From the NCBI GenBank assembly GCA_019421365.1, contig JAHZFJ010000006.1, positions 105,200 to 169,199 on the forward strand: DNA of 64,000 nt. Reading direction: 5' to 3'. This document shows, in pieces, positions 18,701 to 26,371 of this stretch. Both the position numbers and the translations under genes were made by a program. Within the stretch, counting starts at the first letter, position 1; the number at the start of each line of letters is the position of its first letter. Under the pieces are notes generated by a model that saw only the letters and a program-made list of their open reading frames with translations, was not told the origin of the DNA and did not search any database. This stretch comes from Lachnospiraceae bacterium. Lineage in GTDB: Bacteria > Bacillota > Clostridia > Lachnospirales > Lachnospiraceae.

Positions 18701-19764
18701 AAGTTATGGATATTGAACGAACAGTTTCTGGTAGAGTAACATCAGCAGAATCAGGATCTGAGTTCACAGTATATGTAACAGTTGGTGATAAAACATATTC
18801 AGCTGATGCAGATGAGAAAGGCTATTATAGTGTTCCAGTAGGTAAATTAACAGCTGGTGAGAAGATTAGTGTCTATGCAACCGATGTTGTTAACAGTAAG
18901 ACGAGAAAGAGTTATACATCTTCGAAAACAGTAGGAAGTGTAGCTAGTTATATAACTACTGGAGTAGATTCTTTCTTCTTAGATAGTATTACGAATAAGA
19001 TGACTTCTTTCTCAATATATCAAGCTGCTGGAGAAGAAGTATTTGTCTCAATTAATAAGACTGTATATGAAGGGGTAACCAACGATGACGGTGAGTTTAC
19101 AATTGATTTAGACAAGAAACTTTCAGCAGGAACTAAGATTTATGCATACACAAGATTTACAAATGGTGTCGTATATGAAGTAGAAGAGCTTACCGTTCTA
19201 GCGGATGTTCCATTAGTACCATTTACAACAAACAAGAGTATAACAACGAATACTAAGACAATTAAGATGGTTACAGATGAAAAATGTACCGTTGTTATGA
19301 CCATAGGAGATAAGAAATATACGAAGACAGATGGCACATATGACAGCACTTTAGATGGCTATGTATATTCCTTCTCAATTCCTAGAACGAATTCTACTGA
19401 GACAATCAAAGTATATGCTAAGAATAAGGTAGGAGCTAGTAAATCTGTGAAACTTTCAATCGAGGAGACTGCACCAAATGCACCAAAAGTGGATAAAGTG
19501 AAGTCAACAGATGAAGAAATCACAGGAACAATCCATCTTATTGCACCAGATACTTTAGATGAATATTCAGAGGTTACAGCGGATAATACTAAGACGGTTG
19601 TATACGCTAAGATCGGTAATAAGAAATACAAAGGTGAAGTAAATGATGGCGGTGAATTCGTAATTAAGATTCCTAAACAAAAAGTTGGAACTGTTATTAA
19701 AGTATGGGGAACTAATAAAGCTGGTGGAGATGGACCAGAAAAAGAAATTAAAGTAGTGAAATAA
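15772..19764 (+). CDS. Large secreted 5'-nucleotidase / UDP-sugar hydrolase with Ig-like repeats
   Basis: 1330 residues. A basic N-terminus and one hydrophobic segment (about 27-41) act as signal or anchor. Residues 57-350 are a metallophosphatase domain: FTTDIHGQ (metal ligands D64 and H66), DIGDSLYD, LGNHDFDYGYEY, VLAHSGFG and CGHEHRIFPN. Residues about 375-650 are the 5'-nucleotidase C-terminal domain with YNGYAAIYKITGKQLREWLEW. From about 695 to the end lie six or seven Ig-like modules, several sharing a G-P-N-A-P start and a VYAKD or VYSIDHLGR-type last strand. There is no LPXTG motif. It probably hydrolyses extracellular nucleotides to recover nucleosides and phosphate. The gene is bracketed by inverted copies of the foldback repeat. 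Confidence 0.9.
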   Translation: MNATGRTMMKDRKKSKKQRNISRITCRLIVLSLIACLFAFRGDKDTINAAEGDTADLRFIFTTDIHGQLNNMDYETGKAYTAGGLTKAYTLIKNARKEVSSSNYLTFDIGDSLYDYSTEYIFSEDQKAVQPIYQAMKKIGYDAITLGNHDFDYGYEYILNQIKNSGLSDVTVVSNVYDSKTSEPVWNENLIITRNVKTDSGKTATVKVGVIGETIPKLSTKTESYLGVLKTEDIVESVKKQTDILKAKGADIIVVLAHSGFGSEDADLNFKNVSYAITEIPDVDVVLCGHEHRIFPNEDKTTTHYQLPGVDKDTSLVNDKVLVMANDRGKSIGIADLKLNISSSGKVTVASGKGEVRQVSKYNPSPDNSLNSFYGEWESKLLDYTKKEIAVLDSDTKLTSYFGYIQDNSSIQLVNDAKLSYAHKYLNTVKPEYKDYPVIAASQYYKYGANSVDDYANITGGVTESELAQIQVYNGYAAIYKITGKQLREWLEWIASAYETIYQEDISSDATMAGLVQSGVGKQLISDEWQNSWGNFRVFDGIEYTISPVNKPRYDLNGNKINNTNRITKLMYNGQNVTDSMELILVTDIITKPTEATANIDNQKVYGGYNRVQVIVSDYLAELAKMGKVSYTADNNWNVLVPGGYTFLIKSPVTSETLAKNTKWYSKTATSLGGIAYMQGYGSVLSTINSSPSIILTSTNTATTNKSVKILVDAYAGQGIQQLRFVYGDYDVDSSVWDSATSVVNGGFTVSANGIYSVYAKDMKGNAVVRKIKVTNISDTDLEAPKVNTYTNRKTKITGTAEPGAIIYFVASTGLYKHVVDADGNFSYALPSQPSGTTVQVYVEDASGRTSKRTTVKVKRTGPNASTLDDVKNTKAGISGNTNDSDATLVAIVDDTVYVAKNGGKARYQASEIYKDSLTIKEVTQTIDSDLNFKLSTPLLKPGVKVKVYSIDHLGRASRVNNVTVKSAGPNAPSIYEVMDIERTVSGRVTSAESGSEFTVYVTVGDKTYSADADEKGYYSVPVGKLTAGEKISVYATDVVNSKTRKSYTSSKTVGSVASYITTGVDSFFLDSITNKMTSFSIYQAAGEEVFVSINKTVYEGVTNDDGEFTIDLDKKLSAGTKIYAYTRFTNGVVYEVEELTVLADVPLVPFTTNKSITTNTKTIKMVTDEKCTVVMTIGDKKYTKTDGTYDSTLDGYVYSFSIPRTNSTETIKVYAKNKVGASKSVKLSIEETAPNAPKVDKVKSTDEEITGTIHLIAPDTLDEYSEVTADNTKTVVYAKIGNKKYKGEVNDGGEFVIKIPKQKVGTVIKVWGTNKAGGDGPEKEIKVVK

Positions 19765-19797
19765 CCTTTAGAAGTCCTTGTGCAGTAAATTTTAGAT

Positions 19798-20075
19798 GCA
19801 AAACTCTTATACATTTTAAGGCTTCTTCGCTAACGTACTATAACACAAAACACGCTTCACACCTAAGTACTTCTAAGTGTGTACGCACAGTTATCAAAAC
19901 TTTATGGAACCGCCTTCGATTCGGCATCCTGCCTCAGCTTCGGCTGGCTCGGCATCCATGCCTTACCTTCCTAGGTTATCTAGTACACACTAAGAAGTAC
20001 TATAAGTGTTTTGCTATCGTTTTTTTGTCATAGTACGTCAGCGGAGAAGCAATTCTACGAGATTAAGAGTTTTGC
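19798..20075 (+). repeat. Foldback intergenic repeat, copy B
   Basis: About 278 bp, running from GCAAAACTCTTA to TAAGAGTTTTGC. Nested complementary blocks include CTTCTTCGCTAACGTACTAT against ATAGTACGTCAGCGGAGAAG. The GC-rich centre has GGAACCGCCTTCGATTCGGC and a later GGCTGGCTCGGCATCCATGCC. It closely matches copy D in the same orientation and copy A in the opposite one. Confidence 0.75.
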
Positions 20076-20200
20076 TTACCTACGTTGATGATGCACAAGA
20101 CATGTTAGTTATTGAGTCAAAATATATTCAAGTGTATTCATTTTCAACTTGTTTAATACTTTTTGATAGTTGAATCAAATTTATAAAGTAAAATAATAAG

Positions 20201-20276
20201 ACTGCCAAGACGCTTGTCTGCATATATTGAAAAGATGATGTATATGAAGAGAGGACTTGGCAGTTTTTTGTACGAT
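20201..20276 (+). terminator. Long hairpin with T tail upstream of cysK
   Basis: GACTGCCAAG pairs with CTTGGCAGT, and an inner CATATA/TATATG continues the stem; TTTTTTG follows. It looks like a rho-independent terminator for a short transcript, although no gene is credible just before it. Between here and the cysK promoter I see nothing else. Confidence 0.55.
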
Positions 20277-20420
20277 AAAGTAGATGAGAGGATTCAACGG
20301 ATACCAAAGCGAACACATTCTATGAGCGAGTTTTTCGTTGAATATAGCAGTTAGCTACTCCTCGAAATCTCCAAGTGCGAAGTTTGAATATAAAAAATTA
20401 TAAAATTTGGTAAAAACATA

Positions 20421-20449
20421 TTGACATTGTAGGAAAATAGGAGTATAAA
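20421..20449 (+). promoter_or_regulatory. cysK promoter
   Basis: TTGACA, a 17-base spacer and TATAAA, about 65 bases before the cysK start: a near-consensus vegetative sigma-A promoter. Confidence 0.75.
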
Positions 20450-20511
20450 TAACTTATAAAACATATTAACTTACTAGGAATTATATAATTAAAAGAAAAG
20501 GGGAATGTATT

Positions 20512-21447
20512 ATGGCGAAGATAGCAAAAAAATTAACTGAATTAATTGGGAACACACCTTTATTAGAATTATCAAATTATGAAGAAAATAATAAGTTAGA
20601 AGCAAAGATAATTGCAAAGATTGAATATTTCAATCCACTTGGTAGTGTTAAGGATCGTATCGCAAATGCTATGATCGAAGAGGGGATTAAACAAGGAAAG
20701 ATTAATGCAGACACAGTAATCATTGAGCCAACAAGTGGTAACACAGGTATTGGTCTTGCATTCGTAGCAGCATCAAAAGGATTACGTTTAATCCTTACAA
20801 TGCCAGATACAATGAGTATTGAACGTAGAAGAATTGTAGCTGCATTAGGAGCTGAAGTTGTATTAACCCCTGGAGCAGAAGGTATGAAGGGTGCTATTGC
20901 GAAAGCGAATGAATTAGTTAAAGAATATGGTAATGCTATTATTCCACAACAGTTTGAGAACATAGCAAATCCAGAAACCCATAGAAAAACAACTGTAGAA
21001 GAAATCTGGAGAGATACAGATGGTAACGTAGATATCTTCGTAGCTGGTGTAGGTACAGGTGGTACTGTAACTGGTGTTGGTGAAGTATTAAAACAAAAAA
21101 ATCCTAACGTTAAGATCGTTGCGGTTGAACCAGCTGCTTCCCCAGTGTTAAGTGGTGGAAAACCTGGTCCTCATAAGATCCAAGGTATTGGTGCTGGATT
21201 TGTTCCAGGAGTTATGAATCTTGATATTGTTGATGAGATTATCAAAGTTGAAAACGAAGATGCTTTTGCTGCTTCTAGAGCAGTAGCGAAAGAAGAAGGT
21301 TTATTAGTTGGTATATCATCAGGTGCAGCAATCCATGCGGCAACTGAATTAGCAAAACGTCCAGAAAACAAAGGTAAGAACATCGTAGTATTATTACCAG
21401 ATACTGGTGAAAGATATCTATCAACTCCTTTATTTGAAGAAGTTTAA
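20512..21447 (+). CDS. cysK: Cysteine synthase A (O-acetylserine sulfhydrylase)
   Basis: 311 residues, standard length. ELIGNTPLLELSNY starts the PLP fold; NPLGSVKDRIA carries the PLP lysine; EPTSGNTGIGLAFVAA is the substrate loop; GVGTGGTVTGVGEVLK binds the PLP phosphate; GISSGAAIHAA is near the end. It makes L-cysteine from O-acetylserine and sulfide. The gene stands alone with its own sigma-A promoter, an AAAGGGG ribosome site and a terminator. No cysE is adjacent. CysM is possible but the motifs favour CysK. Confidence 0.96.
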   Translation: MAKIAKKLTELIGNTPLLELSNYEENNKLEAKIIAKIEYFNPLGSVKDRIANAMIEEGIKQGKINADTVIIEPTSGNTGIGLAFVAASKGLRLILTMPDTMSIERRRIVAALGAEVVLTPGAEGMKGAIAKANELVKEYGNAIIPQQFENIANPETHRKTTVEEIWRDTDGNVDIFVAGVGTGGTVTGVGEVLKQKNPNVKIVAVEPAASPVLSGGKPGPHKIQGIGAGFVPGVMNLDIVDEIIKVENEDAFAASRAVAKEEGLLVGISSGAAIHAATELAKRPENKGKNIVVLLPDTGERYLSTPLFEEV

Positions 21448-21454
21448 GACAAAA

Positions 21455-21490
21455 CAAAGCTTCTGCGGTATACTAGCAGAAGCTTTATTT
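21455..21490 (+). terminator. cysK terminator
   Basis: AAAGCTTCTGC and GCAGAAGCTTT form an 11-bp stem followed by ATTTATG. Confidence 0.8.
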
Positions 21491-21539
21491 ATGCAAACAG
21501 AAATTATGGTAATAGAAAATTGGTATTAATGAAATATAG

Positions 21540-21590
21540 ATAACCTCAAATAAGCTGCCACACAAAGTGCGACAGCTTATTTGAGGTTAT
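21540..21590 (-). terminator. Terminator of the Big2-domain gene
   Basis: ATAACCTCAAATAAGCTG and CAGCTTATTTGAGGTTAT are exact 18-bp inverted arms just past the minus-strand gene stop. Confidence 0.8.
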
Positions 21591-21601
21591 GTTAAAAATA
21601 C

Positions 21602-22255
21602 TTATTTTTCAGAGCTTTCGATAACTGTTACTGTACAGCTAACAGAGGAACCATTATCTAAAGTTGCTTTAATAGTAGTACTACCAACTTCTTTAGCAGT
21701 AATTTTTCCAGTTGAGCTGATTACAGCTACATTGACATCACTACTTGAGAACTTTGGAATTTCAACCGTTGTATTAGGCTTGATAACAAGAAGATTCTCG
21801 AGGAACGGATATCTTTTACCAACAGCAAGAGATAACTCAGATTTAGCTAAGACAATACTTGCGGCAGGTGGTCCGACCGTGATTTCACATTCTAATGTCT
21901 TGATCGTCTTAGATTTTTCTTTGACAGTAGCAGTAATTATAACAGTTCCGTTTACATCATTTGCAGTAATTACGCCATCTTTATCAACAGTTGCAATTGC
22001 TGTATCACCAGACTTAAAAGAAACAGTCTGATTGTTCTCTAAATTATACACTTTTAAGGTATAAGTTGAATTCGTTACTAAGGTTTTGCTTTTAACATTT
22101 AATTTTGCATTACAAGACTCTTCATCTGAAGGATTCGTAGTTTGACTTGCTTTCGCTGTAGTAGAGAAATTATTAATTGGAATAGGTACCGTACTTACTA
22201 CTAAGCTTGCAAGGCCAATTGCAAATAACCGTTTTTTAAAGTTCTTAACGTTCAT
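21602..22255 (-). CDS. Secreted protein with bacterial Ig-like (Big2) domains
   Basis: 217 residues from the ATG at 22255, which has AGGAG seven bases upstream; an upstream in-frame start to 22288 is less likely. Residues 1-35 are a signal peptide (NFKKRLFAIGLASLVVSTVP...), followed by a short Ser/Thr/Asn linker. Two tandem Big2-type domains follow (about 45-125 and 130-215), each with the family's A-T-V-D-K-D-G-V-I-T-A or SSTGKITAKEVGSTTIKA strand. No sorting signal or catalytic domain is visible. It is probably a secreted or wall-associated adhesion-type protein; the partner is unknown. Confidence 0.85.
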   Translation of the reverse strand: MNVKNFKKRLFAIGLASLVVSTVPIPINNFSTTAKASQTTNPSDEESCNAKLNVKSKTLVTNSTYTLKVYNLENNQTVSFKSGDTAIATVDKDGVITANDVNGTVIITATVKEKSKTIKTLECEITVGPPAASIVLAKSELSLAVGKRYPFLENLLVIKPNTTVEIPKFSSSDVNVAVISSTGKITAKEVGSTTIKATLDNGSSVSCTVTVIESSEK

Positions 22256-22511
22256 ACATAAACTCCTATCTGCATTCATTTCATGCAATCAGTATTAACA
22301 TTAACCTATTATTTTATTATTATATTCACATCTCGAGATAAGTATATAATGAGTCTTTGTCAGAAAGATGTCAAGATTGTAATAATTTCATGTTTTAGTA
22401 GAGTATCCAAGGGCTTACAATAATTAGAAATTAAATTAACGTCTATATGTAAAACTAGCATTCAAAGGTAATTTCGTAAGAAATTGTTAAGAATTAACCA
22501 ATGGATGACAC

Positions 22512-22541
22512 TTGTATAATACATAGTCTATACGATATAAT
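22512..22541 (+). promoter_or_regulatory. Possible promoter of the two-component operon
   Basis: TTGTAT, 18 bases and TATAAT lie about 57 bases before the response-regulator start. The -35 box is weak, so another factor may help. The rest of the 340-base gap upstream is AT-rich with no other feature seen. Confidence 0.5.
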
Positions 22542-22597
22542 AGAATAATAGCTTTAAAATTGCTTGGGGTTAACAGTAGTGAAAGGACGGTTAGACA

Positions 22598-23293
22598 ATG
22601 CAACATATTTTAATTGCCGATGATAATAATGATATTACGGATATTCTAGCGACATATGCGCAAAAGGAAGGTTTTGAACCAATCGTTGCCTCTGATGGAG
22701 TAGAAGCATTAGAATTATTTCAAAAATATAATCCAGTTGCGGTTTTATTAGATGTAATGATGCCGAAGGAAGATGGTTATGAGGTATGTAGAAAGATAAG
22801 AAGCAAATCAAACACACCGGTTATACTAATTACTGCAAGGGGAGAAGATTTCGAGAAGATTATGGGACTTGATATTGGTGCTGATGATTATATCGTCAAA
22901 CCATTTAGCCCAAGTGAAGTAATGGCAAGGGTTAGAGCAGTACTTCGAAGAATGACGAATGCCACTCAACCGCAGAAATCAGAGAATACAATTACTATAA
23001 GCAATCTTGAAATCAATTTAGATGAATATACTCTCTACATAGATAGTAAGAAGATGTCATTAACTAAAAAAGAAATTGAGACAATGTGGACACTAGCAAG
23101 TAATCCGAATAAGGTATTTACTAGAGACAATCTATTAGATAGTTTATGGGGATTTGATTATTTTGGTGATAGTCGTACAGTTGATTCACATATTAAGAGA
23201 TTGCGCGCAAAACTAGATAAAGTAGAACACACAGATTGGACGATTAAGACAATTTGGGGTGTCGGATATAAATTCGAAATCGAGGAAGAATAA
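22598..23293 (+). CDS. OmpR/PhoB-family response regulator
   Basis: 231 residues. The receiver domain has the acidic pair D8/D9, phospho-acceptor D52 (LDVMMP), ITARGE and IVKPFSPSE with the conserved Lys. The C-terminal winged helix (about 128-228) has SLTKKEIETMWTLASNPNKVFTRDNLLDSLWG and RTVDSHIKRLRAKLD. It overlaps the kinase gene by one base (TAATG), so both are translationally coupled. The target genes are not shown by the sequence. Ribosome site GAAAGGACGG. Confidence 0.94.
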   Translation: MQHILIADDNNDITDILATYAQKEGFEPIVASDGVEALELFQKYNPVAVLLDVMMPKEDGYEVCRKIRSKSNTPVILITARGEDFEKIMGLDIGADDYIVKPFSPSEVMARVRAVLRRMTNATQPQKSENTITISNLEINLDEYTLYIDSKKMSLTKKEIETMWTLASNPNKVFTRDNLLDSLWGFDYFGDSRTVDSHIKRLRAKLDKVEHTDWTIKTIWGVGYKFEIEEE

Positions 23294-24819
23294 TGGATAT
23301 CGTAGATAAAGATAATAATGTAAAGATATATAATAGAATATCATTTCGGGTTTATCTTTATTTTGCTATTATAATTTGTTTGTTTGCTGCTACTCTAGGA
23401 GTTATGTTTATACAATTAAGCGAGTCGAACAGCAAGGCAACGTATAGAGAACGACTACTTAATAAAGGACAAAGCATAGCGGGGATTCTTCATGACTATA
23501 TGGTTTATGAGAATTACGATGAGTACTCAGCCTTCCTGATGACATTGAAGAAAATTGAGACATCGGAGATGGACATTTGGATTGTTAATAATGGTAATGA
23601 AGAGAGCCCAATGAAAGATCTTGCAGATACTGATTTGACGAATATAGAACTCAATAAAAGTATTAAATCAGTACTTGATCAATCTCTTACAGGAAATGTT
23701 ACAGATAAGGTCTATTATAGTGATATCTATAAAGAAACGGTAATGTCAATTGGTATTCCTGTGTATGATGATAAGGAAGAAGTAGTAGGCGCTGTTTTAT
23801 TACATGCACCTATAAGGGGACAAACTAGGCTGATTGAAACAAGTGTACGAATGATTTTAATTAGTGCGGTGACTGCTTTGTTAGTATGTTTTGCTGTAGC
23901 ATTTTTCTTCGCAAGAAAATTGACTAAGCCAATTTCTAAGATGCGAATAACAGCAATTGGCCTTGCAGAAGGGGATTATTCTCTTAAGATTAATAGTAAT
24001 CAAAAGGATGAACTAGGTGATCTTGCAAGAATATTTGATATTCTTTCTGAACGATTGGCACAAAGTGAAGAGGAAAGAAAGAATCTAGAACAGATGCGAT
24101 TGGACTTCTTTGCAAATGTCTCTCATGAACTCCGCACACCTATTACGGTTATTAGAGCGTATACGGAGATGTTAATTGATGGAATCATTACTGATCCAGA
24201 TAAAATAGCTTCAAATTATGATAGAATGCTGAAAGAATGCAAGGGTATGGAAAGATTAGTAGGTGACTTGTTATTAGTATCAAAGCTGCAGAATCCGGAT
24301 TTTGCAGTTGAGAAAGAGCCAATTAATTTAATTCAAATCTTTGATGATATTGTAAGAAACGCAACGGCTATATGCTTGAAGAAGAATATTACACTTAATA
24401 TTAGTAAAGATAATGAGTCAGTTATGATGTTAGGTGATTACGATCGATTAAGGCAGATGTTCATGGTTATTTTTGATAATGCGGTTAAATTCTCAAAAGA
24501 AAATTCAACCATATACATAAAAATAACTAGTATGGAGACAATAAGAATATCAATTAAAGATGAAGGTGTTGGTATCTCGGAAGAGGAATTACCTTATATC
24601 TTTGAGAAATTCTATAAATCTAAATTAAGACAGAATGCCAATGGTTCAGGCCTTGGATTAGCAATTGCAAAACAGATAGCAATAAAACATAATGGTCAAA
24701 TTGAAGTATTAAGTGAACTTGGAAAAGGAACTGAATTTATATTTACATTCGACCATATGAAAGACCAAAGAGAACTTGAATTAGAAGCAGCAGTAGCTTT
24801 ATCGGATGATGACTGTTAA
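23293..24819 (+). CDS. Membrane sensor histidine kinase
   Basis: 508 residues. Transmembrane helices at about 20-40 and 187-207 enclose an extracytoplasmic sensor of about 145 residues. A HAMP domain (about 208-260) leads to HisKA with FFANVSHELRTPITVI (phospho-acceptor H278). The ATPase domain has the N box around IFDNAVKFSK, DEGVGISEEELPYIFEKFY (G1/F boxes) and GSGLGLAIAKQIA (G2). It is the partner of the preceding response regulator. The sensed signal is unknown. Just downstream is the independently expressed 6S RNA gene. Confidence 0.93.
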   Translation: MDIVDKDNNVKIYNRISFRVYLYFAIIICLFAATLGVMFIQLSESNSKATYRERLLNKGQSIAGILHDYMVYENYDEYSAFLMTLKKIETSEMDIWIVNNGNEESPMKDLADTDLTNIELNKSIKSVLDQSLTGNVTDKVYYSDIYKETVMSIGIPVYDDKEEVVGAVLLHAPIRGQTRLIETSVRMILISAVTALLVCFAVAFFFARKLTKPISKMRITAIGLAEGDYSLKINSNQKDELGDLARIFDILSERLAQSEEERKNLEQMRLDFFANVSHELRTPITVIRAYTEMLIDGIITDPDKIASNYDRMLKECKGMERLVGDLLLVSKLQNPDFAVEKEPINLIQIFDDIVRNATAICLKKNITLNISKDNESVMMLGDYDRLRQMFMVIFDNAVKFSKENSTIYIKITSMETIRISIKDEGVGISEEELPYIFEKFYKSKLRQNANGSGLGLAIAKQIAIKHNGQIEVLSELGKGTEFIFTFDHMKDQRELELEAAVALSDDDC

Positions 24820-24900
24820 TAGTACAAGCTGTTGATAAAAATCAAATTATTTGGTAAAATATAAAATTTGTAAAACAAATCAATAAATTAGTCTTTTATC

Positions 24901-24929
24901 TTGAAAAATCAAATCAGTAGAGGTATAAT
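24901..24929 (+). promoter_or_regulatory. Promoter of the 6S RNA gene
   Basis: TTGAAA, 17 bases, TATAAT. It is the only good promoter between the kinase gene and the 6S RNA, and would start transcription near 24936. Confidence 0.7.
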
Positions 24930-24935
24930 ATAAGA

Positions 24936-25175
24936 AATTGAAGAACAAATACAAGTAACTATTCCTGGAATGTGCGACACTCTTGTTATTTTGAACCTAC
25001 ATTCATGAATACGGGATACCAATATTTATAAGAATATGCCAGGCCACCGTTTGTAGTGGAAGGCAGACGCTTGTGTGAGGTAACCCACCTAGCTATAGCT
25101 AGGAGTCAAAATACAAGAAACGGCATTTTGGGGTAATTGCACAAATGATTAAGGCAGCGTAAGCTGCCTTTTTTT
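24936..25175 (+). ncRNA. ssrS: 6S RNA
   Basis: No ORF is present and the sequence has the clostridial 6S RNA layout. CTTGTTATTTTGA and TCAAAATACAAG form the long arm next to the central bubble. TGAACCTACATTCATGAATACGGGATACC, read in two parts, and GCCAGGCCACC with GGCAGACGCTTGTG are the familiar conserved pieces. The inner hairpin is CTAGCTATAGCTAG. A terminator closes the unit. 6S RNA mimics an open promoter and binds sigma-A RNA polymerase in stationary phase. The ends are approximate; the mature RNA may be shorter at the 5' side. Confidence 0.75.
25151..25175 (+). terminator. 6S RNA terminator
   Basis: GGCAGC-GTAA-GCTGCC followed by seven T residues: an intrinsic terminator. Confidence 0.9.
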
Positions 25176-25327
25176 GCTCTTTATTCTATTAATAAAATCT
25201 TAAGGTAGTTGATACGAAGATAATATTGACAAAGACAATGGAATGAAATACCATATTATAACGTAATCTATAGTTTTAATAATTTAAAGAAAAAAATACA
25301 TAATAAGTGAAAGGCTATTAAATATAT

Positions 25328-26344
25328 ATGGAAAATACATCTACGAAAAAACAAAGAATTTACTTGTTTGATAATTTAAAAGCTATATTAATATTTTTAG
25401 TAGTTATGGGGCACATGATTGACTTGGGTGCTTATCAATCGGATTTCATTCGTTTTATTTATTTTTTCATTTACTATTTCCATATGCCATTATTTATCTT
25501 TATAGTCGGATATTTCTCAAAAAACACTATAAAGTGTAGGGAGCAGGCTTTTGACCGATTTTTCATACCATATGTAATTATTGTAGTGTTATCTTACTTA
25601 CAAATTAGGTTTATGCTGCCGATGGAAGAAGGTATACCTGGTTTTAGAATTTTATCTCCTCCTAGTAGTCTTTGGTTTATATTAGCTTTGATAGTTTGGA
25701 AGTATTTACTCCATGACCTTGTTAAAATTCGCTTTGTCCTATTCCTCTCACTTATCGGTGGATTATTAGTAGGATTTAGTCATGAATTTGGTTCAATCCT
25801 TGCATTAGGTAGAATTGGAGCATTTACATTCTTTCTTTTATTGGGATATTATGCAAAGTATGAACATATTGAACGAATTAGGAAAATTCCTAAGGTGGTA
25901 TCCTTAGCTAGTACTTTGGTGATAGCCTTTGTAGTTTATTATTTGGCATGCATTAAAAGGATAGATCTAGACAATATATTAATGAAGTCTCATTATGATG
26001 ATAATTCTTCCATGGAAGGCTTTTTTTATAGAGGAGTTTATTATATAATTGCAATCATAATGATTATTGTATGCATTAATTTGGCATCGAATAAGAAATC
26101 GATATTAACAACAGTTGGTCAGAGAACATTTACCGTTTATTATTTTCATATGTTTTTCGTGAGATTTATGGAGTCATATGGAGATAACATTACTATTTTT
26201 AAAGAAAATACAGGATTATACTTTTTGTTTGTTGTATTAAGTTCAATCCTCATCGTTGGTTTGTTATCACTTAAATGTGTAGAAAACATCTATAACAAAG
26301 GCATAGATTTGGTAAAAAGGTTAATCTTTCGACCTATAAAATAA
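25328..26344 (+). CDS. Membrane acyltransferase, acyltransferase-3 family
   Basis: 338 residues with about ten transmembrane helices. YLFDNLKAILIFLVVMGHMID is the conserved N-terminal helix with its His (shown in part as FLVVMGHMID), and YYFHMPLFIFIVGYFSK is typical of the fucose-4-O-acetylase / acyltransferase-3 group. The later SLWFILALIVWKYLL and FTVYYFHMFFVRFME regions agree. It likely acetylates a surface glycan; the substrate is unknown. The ribosome site is weak (GTGAAAGGC). It is 27 bases before nadE and could be cotranscribed with it, though the functions are unrelated. Confidence 0.85.
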   Translation: MENTSTKKQRIYLFDNLKAILIFLVVMGHMIDLGAYQSDFIRFIYFFIYYFHMPLFIFIVGYFSKNTIKCREQAFDRFFIPYVIIVVLSYLQIRFMLPMEEGIPGFRILSPPSSLWFILALIVWKYLLHDLVKIRFVLFLSLIGGLLVGFSHEFGSILALGRIGAFTFFLLLGYYAKYEHIERIRKIPKVVSLASTLVIAFVVYYLACIKRIDLDNILMKSHYDDNSSMEGFFYRGVYYIIAIIMIIVCINLASNKKSILTTVGQRTFTVYYFHMFFVRFMESYGDNITIFKENTGLYFLFVVLSSILIVGLLSLKCVENIYNKGIDLVKRLIFRPIK

Positions 26345-26371
26345 TTTAAGAAGTAATGTAGGAGGCGTATT

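Noticed and set aside
18100..19700. Possible CRISPR or DNA tandem repeats within the nucleotidase gene
   Set aside because: The periodicity is of diverged Ig-like protein modules, not of conserved DNA repeats with spacers.
19359..19814. 151-codon minus-strand ORF
   Set aside because: Antisense shadow of the nucleotidase gene 3' end, with no ribosome site or family pattern.
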